Both the position numbers and the translations under genes were made by a program. This document shows positions 17,929 to 27,101 of a stretch of 64,000 nucleotides of DNA, piece after piece; the stretch's first letter is position 1, and every line of letters begins with the position of its first letter. A model generated the notes under the pieces. It did no database searches. It had not been told where the DNA came from and saw only the letters and a list, made by a program, of their open reading frames with translations. The DNA is from Terriglobia bacterium. Lineage in GTDB: Bacteria > Acidobacteriota > Terriglobia > Versatilivoradales > Versatilivoraceae. Location: assembly GCA_951813285.1 (NCBI GenBank), contig OX638355.1, positions 432,501-496,500 of the forward strand, in the 5' to 3' direction.

Positions 17929-19200
17929 TTGAAGAAAAATTCGCTCGACGACCAAAAACTGCCGCGGCGTTCCCTGCTCAAGGGCACTGCCGGAATGATC
18001 GGGTTGGGTGCGACCCAGGCTGCCGCATCGGGAGGCGCTCCCTCAACAGCCACCGCCTCTCCCGTGGGGCCGAAGGGAGCCCGCGCCCGGGAACTCATGC
18101 GCATCACCCGGTTGGAGACCTTTCTGGTGAAGCCCCGCTGGCTGTTCCTGAAGATCCACACCAATGCGGGCATCGCCGGCTGGGGAGAGCCGATCCTGGA
18201 GGGCCGGGCCCGGACCTGCGCCACTGCCATCCAGGAGTTGGAATCCTACCTGATCGGCAAGGATCCGCGGGCGGTGGCCCACCATTGGCAGGCGATCTAC
18301 CGTCATGCCTTCTATCGCGGAGGTCCCATTCTCACCAGCGCACTGAGCGGCATCGATCAGGCGCTTTGGGATATCAAGGGCCAGGCCCTGCAGGTTCCCG
18401 TCTACGAGTTGCTGGGGGGGCCGACCCGACAGCGGATTCGAGTGTATGCCCATGCCGGCACCCCCGAGGCACTGAAGGAAAAGATGCAGCAGGGGTTTAC
18501 GGCCTTCAAGACGGGACCGGCCAAGAAACGCCCTGCCCGCCCGGTGGAAACCCCTCAATTCGTGGACCACGCCGCCGAGAAATTCGCCGAATTGCGCCAG
18601 GCCGCCGGGTCGGAGGGAGATATCGGCATCGACTTTCACGGGGCCATTTCCCCCCAGACGGCCAAGCTGCTCATCAAGGCGCTGGAGCCCTACCAGCCCA
18701 TGTTCATCGAAGAGCCGGTCAATTGCCAGAACGTGGAAGTCATGGCCGATATCGCCAGGGGCACCCACTTACCCATCGCCACCGGGGAGCGCATCTTCAC
18801 CAAGTGGGGTTTCAGGGAAATTCTGGAGAAGGGAGCGGCTTCGATCCTGCAACCCGACCTGTGCCATGCCGGAGGAATTACCGAGGTTCGCCTCATTGCG
18901 GGAATGGCGGAGGCCCACTACGCCACGCTGGCCCCCCACAACCCCCTGGGGCCCATTTCCCTGGCCGCTGGACTGCAGATCGCGGCCTCGATTCCCAATT
19001 TTCTTTGCCAGGAGCAGGTGAGCCTGGGCGAGGGCTATCTCAAGAATCCCTTCCAGGTCAGGGAGGGCTACATCGATCTGCCGAAGGGTCCGGGGCTGGG
19101 GATCGAAATCGACGAGGAAGCTCTGGCTTCAAAGATCGGCCACGACTGGCACAATCCGGAAACCTACGACGCCGACGACGGCTCGGTGGTGGATTGGTAA
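17929..19200 (+). CDS. Enolase-superfamily sugar-acid dehydratase (DgoD-like) with Tat-like leader
   Basis: Members of this mandelate racemase/galactonate dehydratase group remove water from sugar acids using Mg2+. The 423-residue protein has metal-ligand segments DFHGAIS, EEPVN and ATGERIF, LQPDLCHAGGITE, and the catalytic-His segment APHNPLGP typical of DgoD. The first 45 residues are extra: KLPRRSLLKGTAGMIGLGATQAAASGG has the twin arginine, hydrophobic stretch and Ala-rich cleavage area of a Tat signal. The TTG start at 17929 has GGAG eight bases upstream. An exported dehydratase would be unusual. The substrate is not determined. Confidence 0.88.
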   Translation: MKKNSLDDQKLPRRSLLKGTAGMIGLGATQAAASGGAPSTATASPVGPKGARARELMRITRLETFLVKPRWLFLKIHTNAGIAGWGEPILEGRARTCATAIQELESYLIGKDPRAVAHHWQAIYRHAFYRGGPILTSALSGIDQALWDIKGQALQVPVYELLGGPTRQRIRVYAHAGTPEALKEKMQQGFTAFKTGPAKKRPARPVETPQFVDHAAEKFAELRQAAGSEGDIGIDFHGAISPQTAKLLIKALEPYQPMFIEEPVNCQNVEVMADIARGTHLPIATGERIFTKWGFREILEKGAASILQPDLCHAGGITEVRLIAGMAEAHYATLAPHNPLGPISLAAGLQIAASIPNFLCQEQVSLGEGYLKNPFQVREGYIDLPKGPGLGIEIDEEALASKIGHDWHNPETYDADDGSVVDW

Positions 19201-19252
19201 AATAACAGCCAGGAGGCCTCCAGCGCACACAACGCCCGCGCCTTCGCCCCGC

Positions 19253-21430
19253 CTATCTCACGAATAGCATGTCCCGATAGTTCGGCAGCGGCCAGAGATC
19301 GTCCGGAATCACCCTCTCCATCCGGTCGGCCACATCGCGCACCGCGTTCATGGCGGGAATCACGTTGTTGCGCATGTGGACCACCTTCGACGACACCTCG
19401 TCGCCTCCAAGTTCCTCGTTCTGCGCGTCCAGCGTGCCCAGCGCCTCCATCAGTTCGTCGATGAGGCCCGAAACACGCTCGATGTTGCTGTCGAGACCAC
19501 TCGTTCCGACCCCCGCCACCTGCGTGCCGCCCCGAGCCGAAACCAGCCGGTTCAGGTAGGTGACCGCTGCCGGCAGGATCATGCAGCGTGCCATGTGCGC
19601 GGCCGTTTCGCCCTCGATGTTGATCTTGATGAAGTACTGCTCGGTCAGCACCTCCAGCCGAGCCTCGAGCTCGCGGGACGTCATGACCCCGTACTTGTCG
19701 AAGAGATGCTCGTTCTTGCCCGCGGCAAGCGCGGGAAGCGCCTGCACCGTATTCCCGGAATTGAGCAGTCCGCGCCGCTCGGCTTCCTCCACCCACTCGG
19801 GCGCGTAGTTGTCGCCGTTGAAGATGATCCGCTTGAAAGACGGGATCTCGTTGGAGAGCAGCTTCCAAAGTGCGGTATCGACGGAGGCACCGGACTCGAC
19901 CACCGCTTCGAGCACGTCGGCCCAGAGGTCTATGGACTCGGCCACGATCGTGTTCAGCACCGTTGCCGGCAGCGAAATGCTGGCCGACGAACCCACCGCG
20001 CGGAACTCGAACTTGTTTCCGGTGAAGGCGAAGGGAGACGTGCGGTTGCGGTCGCCGAAGTGGCGCGGCAGGTCGGGAAGCACCGAGACCCCCAGGCCGA
20101 GGAGGCCTTCCCGTTCTTTCTCCTCCGCTGAGCCCGACTCCTCGATCTGCTCGAAGATGTCTTGCAACTGGTCGCCCAGGAAGACCGAGATGATCGAGGG
20201 CGGGGCTTCGTTGGCGCCCAGACGGTGGTCGTTCCCTGCGGTCGAAACGCATGCCAGCAGCAGATCCTGGTGCTTCTCCACCGCGCTCATAACCGCAGTG
20301 CAGAAGAAGAGGAACATCAGGTTGTCGTGGGGAGTGTCCCCCGGGTCCATCAGGTTTCGGTCCGCCGTCCCGAAGGACCAGTTGAGGTGCTTGCCGCTCC
20401 CGTTGATCCCGTGGAAGGGCTTCTCGTGCAGCAGGCATACCAGTCCATAGTCGCGCGCGTTCCGCTCCAGGATCCGCATTGTCAACTGTTGATGGTCGGA
20501 CGCCACGTTGGCGTTCTCGTAGACCGGCGCCACCTCGTACTGCCCCGGCGCCACCTCGTTGTGGCGCGTCTTCATCGGGACGCCCAGACGGTAAAGGTCC
20601 ATCTCGACGGCCTGGATGTAGGCCATCACCCGATCGTGGATTGAACCGAAGTAATGGTCGTCGAGCTCCTGTCCCCTCGGCGGCTTGGCTCCGAAGAGCG
20701 TACGGCCGCAAGTCATCAGGTCCGGGCGGCGGTAGTAGAACTCGCGGTCCACAAGGAAGAACTCCTGCTCGGGACCCAGGCTGGCCGTGACCCTTCCGGC
20801 CTCCAGGCCGAAGATCTTGAGCGCCCGGCGCGTGACCCGGTCAAGCGCGTCCATCGACCGCAGCAGGGGGATCTTGGCGTCGAGACTTTCGCCCGCCCAA
20901 CTGGAGAAGGCCGTGGGAATACACAGGTAGGTGGCCGACTCGCCGCCCAGAATGAAGGCCGGCGAGGTCGGATCCCAAGCGGTGTAGCCGCGGGCCTCGA
21001 AGGTGGCTCGGAGCCCACCGGAAGGGAACGAAGATGCGTCGGGCTCGCCCTGAACGAGCTCGTCGCCCCCGAAATCGGTAATCGCGCGCCCGTCGCGATC
21101 GACCTTCAGGAAGGAGTCGTGCTTCTCCGCGGTGCTCCCCGTGAGCGGCTGGAACCAGTGCGTATAGTGGGTGGCGCCCCGCGAGAGTGCCCAGTCCTTC
21201 ATGGCGGCGGCGATCGTATCGGCACTCCTTATGTCGAGCGTTTCCGCGTGCTCGATGGTCCTGATAAGCTGCTTGAAGACGTTGTCCGGCAGCCGCGCGC
21301 GCATCTCCTTCACCCCGAAGGTGTCTTCCCCGAAGATTCTCGGTAGGAGGTCGCGGTCTCCCGAGCGGGATTCCGATCTGCCGCTCCAGGTATGGACTGC
21401 GCTAACGGAGTCGAAGCGTTTCTGTGTCAT
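19253..21430 (-). CDS. glnN: Type III glutamine synthetase (GlnN)
   Basis: The enzyme makes glutamine from glutamate, ammonia and ATP. At 725 residues it has the length of type III, well above the 450-470 of types I and II. Type III signatures include RHNEVAPGQYEVAPVYENANVASDHQQL, LLHEKPFHGINGSGKHLNWS, and NGDNYAPEWVEEAERRGL. The Mg-binding Glu and ATP-binding loop regions are intact. It is transcribed alone, convergent with the dehydratase gene and divergent from nothing nearby; 141 bp separate it from rarA on the same strand. It is not beside nitrogen-regulation genes, although an NtrC-type regulator lies 17 kb away. Confidence 0.96.
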   Translation of the reverse strand: MTQKRFDSVSAVHTWSGRSESRSGDRDLLPRIFGEDTFGVKEMRARLPDNVFKQLIRTIEHAETLDIRSADTIAAAMKDWALSRGATHYTHWFQPLTGSTAEKHDSFLKVDRDGRAITDFGGDELVQGEPDASSFPSGGLRATFEARGYTAWDPTSPAFILGGESATYLCIPTAFSSWAGESLDAKIPLLRSMDALDRVTRRALKIFGLEAGRVTASLGPEQEFFLVDREFYYRRPDLMTCGRTLFGAKPPRGQELDDHYFGSIHDRVMAYIQAVEMDLYRLGVPMKTRHNEVAPGQYEVAPVYENANVASDHQQLTMRILERNARDYGLVCLLHEKPFHGINGSGKHLNWSFGTADRNLMDPGDTPHDNLMFLFFCTAVMSAVEKHQDLLLACVSTAGNDHRLGANEAPPSIISVFLGDQLQDIFEQIEESGSAEEKEREGLLGLGVSVLPDLPRHFGDRNRTSPFAFTGNKFEFRAVGSSASISLPATVLNTIVAESIDLWADVLEAVVESGASVDTALWKLLSNEIPSFKRIIFNGDNYAPEWVEEAERRGLLNSGNTVQALPALAAGKNEHLFDKYGVMTSRELEARLEVLTEQYFIKINIEGETAAHMARCMILPAAVTYLNRLVSARGGTQVAGVGTSGLDSNIERVSGLIDELMEALGTLDAQNEELGGDEVSSKVVHMRNNVIPAMNAVRDVADRMERVIPDDLWPLPNYRDMLFVR

Positions 21431-21571
21431 TGCGGAGGTATCCTCATCTTTCTCGGAAGAATTCTACCGCATCACTTGGTTTTTTTCCCACATTCTGTGA
21501 AAAACGCGAAGTCTTTGGGAATATGTCCAGCAATAGCAACGACCCAACAGTCCCGTTTCCCCCGATCCACT

Positions 21572-22945
21572 TCAACGCGAACGCGGATCCTGCTCTTTCC
21601 CCGGCCGGCGGAGCTTGGCAATCTTCTCCCGCCAGGTGCGCAGCCGCTGGCGGATGACCTCCTCGAAGCCTTCCCCAGAAGGCCGGAAGTATCTTCGGTC
21701 CTTCAACGCCTCCGGAAGGCAGCTCATGGAGGTCAGCCGATCTGCAAAATCGTGGGCGTACTGGTAGCCCTTGCCGTAGCCCATGGTCTTCATAAGTCGG
21801 GTGGGGGCATTGCGCAGGTGCAGGGGAACGGGCTCGGCAAGAGTGTGCTTCACGTCCTGGACGGCCGCGGCGTAGGCTCGATCCAAAGCGTTGGACTTGG
21901 GAGCGGTGGCCAGGTAGACCGCCGCCTGGGCCAAGGCCAGGGTCCCCTCGGGAAGACCGATGAAGTGGAAGGCCTCCTTGGCCTGCACGGCCACGGTCAG
22001 GGCGTGGGGGTCGGCCATGCCGATGTCCTCGGAGGCGAAGCGGACCAGGCGCCGGGCGACGTATAGCGGGTCTTCTCCCGCCTCAAGCATGCGGGCCAAC
22101 CAGTAGATTGCAGCATCCGGATCGCTGTTGCGGAGCGATTTGTGCAGCGCCGAGATAAGGTTGAAGTGTTCCTCGCCGGCCTTGTCGTAGAGAAGCACCC
22201 GCCGCTGCATCGCATCTCTGACCAGTTGTTCGCTGATCCTTTTCGGGCCGGCTTCCTCGGCTGGAGCCATCTGAGCGGCAATTTCCAAGGTGTTGTAGGC
22301 CACCCGGGCGTCTCCATTGGCGAGGTCGGCGATGATGGCGAGGTGAGCGTCCTCAATCTCGATCGGGTCGGCCCCCATTCCACGTTCCCGGTCCGTCAGA
22401 GACCGGCGAAGCAGTTGGACCACTTCCGGGGATGACAGTGGTTCCAGTTGGTAAACCTTGCAGCGGGAGAGCAGGGCCGGATTCACCTCAAAGGAAGGAT
22501 TCTCGGTGGTGGCGCCGATCAGGACGATGGCGCCGGTCTCGACATAGGGCAGAAAAGCATCCTGCTGGGCCTTGTTGAAACGGTGAATCTCGTCGATGAA
22601 CAGCAAGGTCCGGCGTCCGGAACGCCGGTTCCGCTCCGCCTCCTGCATCACCGAGCGGATCTCCTTGATCCCTGAAAGGACCGCGCTGAAGGGAACGAAG
22701 TCCATGCGGGTGCCGTGGGCGATGATGCGGGCCAGCGTCGTCTTGCCGGTACCCGGCGGGCCCCAGAGAATGAGGGAGCCGATGCGGTCTTTTTCCAGCA
22801 GCAGGCGCACCGGCTTTCCAGGTCCGACCAGGTGCTGCTGACCCACGAAGTCTTCCAGGCGGGCAGGCCTCATCCGGTCCGCCAGGGGTGCTCCCTCACC
22901 CGCCGGTGCCTGCCGGTGTGAGACGAATTCGGGAAAGAGATTCAT
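21572..22945 (-). CDS. rarA: Replication-associated recombination protein RarA (MgsA)
   Basis: RarA is a clamp-loader-like AAA+ ATPase that acts at stalled replication forks. From the ATG at 22945 it has 457 residues. It contains the opener [21 protein letters not shown], Walker A GPPGTGKT, Walker [21 protein letters not shown], sensor 1 [13 protein letters not shown], and the C-terminal tetramer region ending [11 protein letters not shown]. The reading frame continues upstream through the TrmH gene, but homology begins at MNLFPEF, so that part was cut. It starts ten bases past the stop of the upstream TrmH-type gene, which points to coupling. Confidence 0.95.
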   Translation of the reverse strand: MNLFPEFVSHRQAPAGEGAPLADRMRPARLEDFVGQQHLVGPGKPVRLLLEKDRIGSLILWGPPGTGKTTLARIIAHGTRMDFVPFSAVLSGIKEIRSVMQEAERNRRSGRRTLLFIDEIHRFNKAQQDAFLPYVETGAIVLIGATTENPSFEVNPALLSRCKVYQLEPLSSPEVVQLLRRSLTDRERGMGADPIEIEDAHLAIIADLANGDARVAYNTLEIAAQMAPAEEAGPKRISEQLVRDAMQRRVLLYDKAGEEHFNLISALHKSLRNSDPDAAIYWLARMLEAGEDPLYVARRLVRFASEDIGMADPHALTVAVQAKEAFHFIGLPEGTLALAQAAVYLATAPKSNALDRAYAAAVQDVKHTLAEPVPLHLRNAPTRLMKTMGYGKGYQYAHDFADRLTSMSCLPEALKDRRYFRPSGEGFEEVIRQRLRTWREKIAKLRRPGKEQDPRSR

Positions 22946-22955
22946 GGAACTCATG

Positions 22956-23789
22956 CTACAACGGCTGACCCGGCCCTGTCGATTGCGGGACATTTCCGGG
23001 ACAGGCTCTCTGCCTGGCGGCTTCGCACAAGAGGATGGCGGCTGCCGTCGCCACATTGAGCGAATCGACCCCTTTGGCTGTGGGCACCCGGATTTCGGCA
23101 TCGAAGGTTCCCAGACCGGGAGGAATTCCCCGACCCTCGCTCCCGACCACCAGAGCCAGGCCGCCCTGGTAATCGGCCATTCTGAAGTCGATTGGCCCCT
23201 CCGGCATGGCCGCCATCAAGCGGATCCGGCTCCGCCGCAGTCGTGCGGACAGGAATTCGGGAGCCGACGGGCCGGCAAGGGGAAGTCGGAAGAGGGAACC
23301 GGCGGAAGCTCGAATGGCCTTGGGGTTGAGAGGACTGACGGTGTGGGTGGTGAGCAGAAGCGCGCTGGCCCCGAAAGCCTCGGCCGAGCGGGCCAGCGTT
23401 CCCAGGTTTCCCGGGTCCTGCACCTGGTGGGCTATCAGCAGCAGAGGATCGCCGGCCAGCATGGGATCCAGGGAGGCCGCCGGGATGCGCACAATGGCCA
23501 GGACTCCCTGGCTGGTCACGGTATCGGAAAAGGCATGAAACAGTTTGTCCGAGACCCCGCAGAGCTCGGCCCCCGCCCGTCCCACCCAGTTCTCTTCCCT
23601 GAAGGCGGCCAACTTGCTGGAGGCCACCAGGATCTCCTCGACCTCGAGACCGCTGCGGCAGGCCTCGCGCACCAGCTTGGGTCCCTCGACCACGGCCAGG
23701 GCGTCGCCGTCCAGGGGAGAGCGACGCATCAGCGCCCTCAGCCGCTGGATCCTTCGATTCGAGGAGGAGGTGATGGTCTCAGGGCTCAT
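22956..23789 (-). CDS. TrmH/SpoU-family RNA 2'-O-methyltransferase
   Basis: SPOUT-fold enzymes of this family methylate ribose 2'-OH groups in rRNA or tRNA using SAM. The chosen 277-residue chain has an N-terminal substrate-binding domain ([18 protein letters not shown]) and a SpoU domain. The domain carries [20 protein letters not shown] (motif 1), [10 protein letters not shown] (motif 2) and [20 protein letters not shown] (motif 3), which form the knot. All key Asn, Arg and Ser residues are present. The reading frame starts at 23867, but the ATG at 23789 fits the family better. Target RNA is not determinable; 23S rRNA is common for this architecture. Confidence 0.9.
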   Translation of the reverse strand: MSPETITSSSNRRIQRLRALMRRSPLDGDALAVVEGPKLVREACRSGLEVEEILVASSKLAAFREENWVGRAGAELCGVSDKLFHAFSDTVTSQGVLAIVRIPAASLDPMLAGDPLLLIAHQVQDPGNLGTLARSAEAFGASALLLTTHTVSPLNPKAIRASAGSLFRLPLAGPSAPEFLSARLRRSRIRLMAAMPEGPIDFRMADYQGGLALVVGSEGRGIPPGLGTFDAEIRVPTAKGVDSLNVATAAAILLCEAARQRACPGNVPQSTGPGQPL

Positions 23790-23968
23790 CGATGGTTCTC
23801 GGCAAGGAAGCCGGTTCAGCCCGAGGCGGCTGCGCGGTGGGTGGAGGATGAGTTCGGAGGACGCCATCGGGGGCGGATGGAGACCTCTCAGTTCCCCTCT
23901 CCTTCCGACCGTGGCGCACTCCCCCGGACGCGTTGACCCACCTGGGTGTTTATGTTAGTTTCAGCTTG

Positions 23969-24607
23969 ATGCTAACGCAAAGAATCAAACTTCAGGGAGG
24001 CAGCGCGGATCGGACTGCGCTCGAGACTGCCTCGGCAGCCATTCTCGACGGCCACCTGGTCGCGCTCCCGACCGAAACCTTCTATGCACTGTCCGCTGAT
24101 CTCTATAACCTGCGAGCCGTAGAACGGATCTTTCAAATCAAGGGACGACCGGACTGGAAAGCCCTGCTGGTGTTGATCGACACGGTGGATCAGGCCGAAT
24201 TCATCTGCGAGAACATTCCACCGGTTTTCTACGAAATTGCAGCGAGTTATTGGCCCGGCCCACTGACCCTCATCCTTCCGGCAGCCAAGAGAGTTCCCCT
24301 GAAGGTGACCGGGGGAACGGGAACGGTGGGCATGCGGATTCCAGACCAACCCTTCACCCGGAGTGTCATCGATACGGTTCGCCTGCCCATCATCGGCACC
24401 AGCGCCAATCTGTCCGGACATCCTTCCTGTTCCACGGCGGAGGACGTATTGAGCCAGCTCGGGGGCAAGATCGAGCTGGTGGTGGACTCCGGTGACTCCC
24501 CTGGAACGGCTCCTTCAACCGTTCTCGACCTGACCTCGAAACCGGCCCGGGTGGTTCGGGAAGGGGCTATCCCCAACGAAGTTCTGGCAGATTACCTCTC
24601 CCGGTAG
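23969..24607 (+). CDS. L-threonylcarbamoyladenylate synthase (TsaC/Sua5 family)
   Basis: The enzyme makes threonylcarbamoyl-AMP from threonine, bicarbonate and ATP, the first step of t6A modification in ANN-decoding tRNAs. The 212-residue chain has the YrdC fold with GHLVALPTETFYALSADLYN, KGRPDWKALLVLI, the SYWPGPLTLILP active-site strand, VGMRIPDQPF, and GTSANLSGHPS. There is no C-terminal Sua5 domain, so it is the short TsaC-type. TTGACC at 23933 and TAGTTT at 23956 could form a weak promoter whose start would nearly coincide with the ATG at 23969. The frame's upstream TTG lies in that -35. Confidence 0.93.
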   Translation: MLTQRIKLQGGSADRTALETASAAILDGHLVALPTETFYALSADLYNLRAVERIFQIKGRPDWKALLVLIDTVDQAEFICENIPPVFYEIAASYWPGPLTLILPAAKRVPLKVTGGTGTVGMRIPDQPFTRSVIDTVRLPIIGTSANLSGHPSCSTAEDVLSQLGGKIELVVDSGDSPGTAPSTVLDLTSKPARVVREGAIPNEVLADYLSR

Positions 24608-24611
24608 AGTC

Positions 24612-25250
24612 ATGAAACCCCGACGGAAGCGGTTTGCGTTCAAAGTCTTTGCCGGCTATCTTCCCTCCGCCGCCCTGATCTATGCTCTGGCCGTCTACGC
24701 TCTGGTCAGGACCGAGGCCAACCGGGACGACGCCCGGCCGGCCGGCCGCATCATCGTCTTCGGCGCCGCCCAGTACAACGGCCGACCCTCGCCCGTCTTC
24801 AGGGCGCGGCTGGATCATGGCGTGGAGCTCTTCAAGAGGAAGCTCTCAAACCGGATCATTACCACGGGCGGATACGGTATGGACCCTCGCTTTACCGAGG
24901 CCGAGGTCGGCAAGGCCTACCTCATCCAGCACGGCGTCCCCGAGGCCAACATTGAAATGGAAGCCATAGGGCTGACCACCCTGGCCAGCATTCAGCAGAT
25001 TGTGGAGGTCTTGCGTCGTCACGGGATCCGGAATGTGGTGGTGGTCAGCGACGGGTTCCACCTCTTTCGGATCAAGCAGATCTTCCAGGATCGCCAGATC
25101 GTCGTTTTCGGATCCCCCGCCCCCAACAGTCCCATCGAATCGAACTGGAGGAGGCGCCTGCAAGCTTCCCTGCGGGAGGTGGTGGGATACACCGTCTATG
25201 CCGCCCGAGAAAAGCTCCATCTGCCCATACCGGCCACGGGCCTAATCTGA
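24612..25250 (+). CDS. DUF218 / YdcF-like envelope protein
   Basis: The 212-residue protein begins with a basic stretch and one membrane helix (about 12-31, AGYLPSAALIYALAVYALV), then a DUF218 domain with IIVFGAAQYNGRPSPVFRARLDHGVELF, ITTGGYG, and VVVVSDGFHLFRIKQIF. The family includes SanA, ElyC and YdcF, which are linked to envelope integrity and, for some, SAM binding. It starts four bases after the TsaC gene, so they are likely co-transcribed. Its enzyme activity is not known. The 860-bp repeat block follows. Confidence 0.88.
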   Translation: MKPRRKRFAFKVFAGYLPSAALIYALAVYALVRTEANRDDARPAGRIIVFGAAQYNGRPSPVFRARLDHGVELFKRKLSNRIITTGGYGMDPRFTEAEVGKAYLIQHGVPEANIEMEAIGLTTLASIQQIVEVLRRHGIRNVVVVSDGFHLFRIKQIFQDRQIVVFGSPAPNSPIESNWRRRLQASLREVVGYTVYAAREKLHLPIPATGLI

Positions 25251-25261
25251 ACCGGTTGGGG

Positions 25262-25612
25262 CCTTGTCTGGAACAAACGAAAAAAGACAAAAGAAAAAGA
25301 GTTATCCACCAAGGGCCACTAAGAACGACGAAGGGCCACTAAGGCGCTGAGGTTAACCGCGACGGGGTACCAAGGTCGCGAAAGGATGGTCGATTTCCGA
25401 TTGTTTCACTCTCGTATGATCCGCACACCAGAGCAGGGGCCGGACATACCTGAGAATATGCTGCTTGAGCCGGCTTCCTTGAGAGCGGCGAAGCCGCGGC
25501 AGCACTTAGCCGTGGGCGTCAGCCCATGGGAAACGTCGCCTATGGGTGTCGAGCCGCGTTGGCGGCTGCAGCAAATGCCGGTGAGCCCAAGTGAAGCACA
25601 GGCCGACGGAAT
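25262..25612 (+). repeat. Composite repeat A+C
   Basis: Repeat A (25262-25445) runs directly into repeat C (about 25450-25612). Repeat C contains several small palindromes: GGCGAAGCC, CCGTGGGCGTCAGCCCATGG and GCCGCGTTGGCGGC. The same A+C order and length recur at 56220-56566. In the C half only a handful of differences are seen over about 160 bp, so the two copies spread as one unit and recently. A reversed, diverged C copy lies at 47240-47352. Confidence 0.9.
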
Positions 25613-25689
25613 GATGTTTATTTGAAACAACGCCTTGTGCCGGGTGGCGGAACATCCGTTCAAAGTCAAGCATGGTTAAACGGCTAATT

Positions 25690-25990
25690 TACATGGATGC
25701 ACAGGATGCACAGGATTATTGGGCGAGAGTTTCCACCGTCGCGAGTTCAACCATCGCCTCTGTTCCAACACGGATTTCCCAAAACCCGCTCCCAGGCTCT
25801 TGGATCACTTCCAACACCCACCCGATCATCAAGCGGGTCTGCTTCTGTGGCACAGCCTCTCGTGCTGTTTATCCTGTTTATCCTGTGCATCCATGTTCAA
25901 TCAGTAGAAAACCGGTTTGGCACGACAGGGCCCTTGTTCCCGACAGGCCATGAAGATGCGTTGTTTCACTCTCGTATGATCCACCCCGTG
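25690..25990. repeat. Inverted-repeat element D, second copy
   Basis: ACATGGATGCACAGGAT at 25691-25707 is mirrored by ATCCTGTGCATCCATGT at 25879-25895. The right flank to about 25990 (GTAGAAAA, CCTTGTTCCCGACAGG, TTTCACTCTCGTATGATCC) matches 14591-14690. The remaining part of the gap to 26113 holds two degenerate copies of the TTTCACTCTCGTATGATCCG module (to about 26062) and a CTTCCCCCTTCCCCC-type pyrimidine run. No gene is seen in it. Confidence 0.75.
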
Positions 25991-26113
25991 CGTTGGGGGC
26001 GGGTCTTGTCTGGAGCCCCACTGTTTGACCCTGTATGATCCGTATCGTCGTCGACGACGGGGGCCGGCTAACTACTAATCACTCTCCACTCTTCCCCCTT
26101 CCCCCTTCCCCCT

Positions 26114-27004
26114 TCACTCTTCACTCTCCACTGAATGGCCGGCGGCCGGGCCGTCAGCCTCAGGATCCGCCGGCAGCATCCGCACGCTGGTTCCGAAACG
26201 CCGATAGTCGGAAAACTTGCCGGTCATCCTCATGTTGAATCCCTTGAGCAGAAATATCCGGCCGTTCATGGTAAGTTCGAACCGCCGCGGGAACCAGACC
26301 TCGTCCCGCAATTTCTCCTGCCGCACCCATAGGGTCGAGCCCTTGTGCAACCTGGCCACCAGCCCCCCGGCGACCTTCACGGGCTTGACGAACTCCATAT
26401 CGACCTGAGTCACCTGCAGGTCCTGCCTGTCGATCCAGATCCGACCCTGGAGCTTGTCGAGAATCCAGAAATCCTTCTCGGAAGGCCGGTATTCCTGGTG
26501 GGGCAGCAGATCCACCACGGCCACGGCTCGACCATTCAGCACTTCCTCGCCCCGATAGCGAAAATGAAAGGCCCGCACCGCGTCCTCCCAGAATAGCGCC
26601 TCCTTGCGGCGCCGCTCGGCATGCTTGCGCTCCAGCCTGGCGCGGCCTGCCGGGGAAAGCGTTCTCTGGCGGCGCAGGCGGGCCTCGGCCTTCTTCTGCT
26701 GCTTCCGGGCCTCTTTCTCCGAAAGGGGTTGGCCGTTCCTGCGGATCAGCTTTCGATAAACGCCGTCGTCCAGCGGAATCACCTCGTAGGTGGAAGAGCT
26801 TCTTTTCTTTTCGCGGCCCCTGCGGTCGAGTATGATTCTGTCCCTTTGCAGGCGGTAGAAATAGCCCATCTCCCGGAATCTGTTCTTGCGCTCGTTATCG
26901 GCCACCTGGGCGACCAACCGGCGCAACTCGGCCTCCTGGTTCAAGTCGACCGCTGCAAGCAGGATCGGGTTGGCCAGCAGGAAAGCCAGAACGGTCTTGA
27001 ACAC
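26114..27004 (-). CDS. Secreted protein of unknown function (LolA-like beta fold suspected)
   Basis: From the GTG at 27004, which has GGAGGG six bases upstream, the protein has 296 residues. It begins with a short signal peptide (VFKTVLAFLLANPILLAAV). A helical Lys/Arg/Glu-rich middle (about 95-155) separates two beta-rich parts. The C-terminal part (DFWILDKLQGRIWIDRQDLQV onwards) has alternating strands, like lipoprotein-carrier (LolA/LolB) folds that bind acyl chains. That resemblance is by pattern only. It is divergent from the glycosylase gene, with 97 bp between. Expected location is periplasm or outer-membrane face. Confidence 0.65.
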   Translation of the reverse strand: MFKTVLAFLLANPILLAAVDLNQEAELRRLVAQVADNERKNRFREMGYFYRLQRDRIILDRRGREKKRSSSTYEVIPLDDGVYRKLIRRNGQPLSEKEARKQQKKAEARLRRQRTLSPAGRARLERKHAERRRKEALFWEDAVRAFHFRYRGEEVLNGRAVAVVDLLPHQEYRPSEKDFWILDKLQGRIWIDRQDLQVTQVDMEFVKPVKVAGGLVARLHKGSTLWVRQEKLRDEVWFPRRFELTMNGRIFLLKGFNMRMTGKFSDYRRFGTSVRMLPADPEADGPAAGHSVESEE

Positions 27005-27101
27005 GTTGCCCTCCAAGGGTCGTCCAACCCCATTATGCCACGGGTGGCGCACCCCGACTGAACCGTCCGATCCGCGAACCGGTCCCGGTGAGAACCGATC
27101 C

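Noticed and set aside
26886-27101. Upstream extension of the HhH-GPD glycosylase
   Set aside because: It overlaps the divergent secreted-protein gene's signal peptide and lacks homology; ATG at 27102 fits better.
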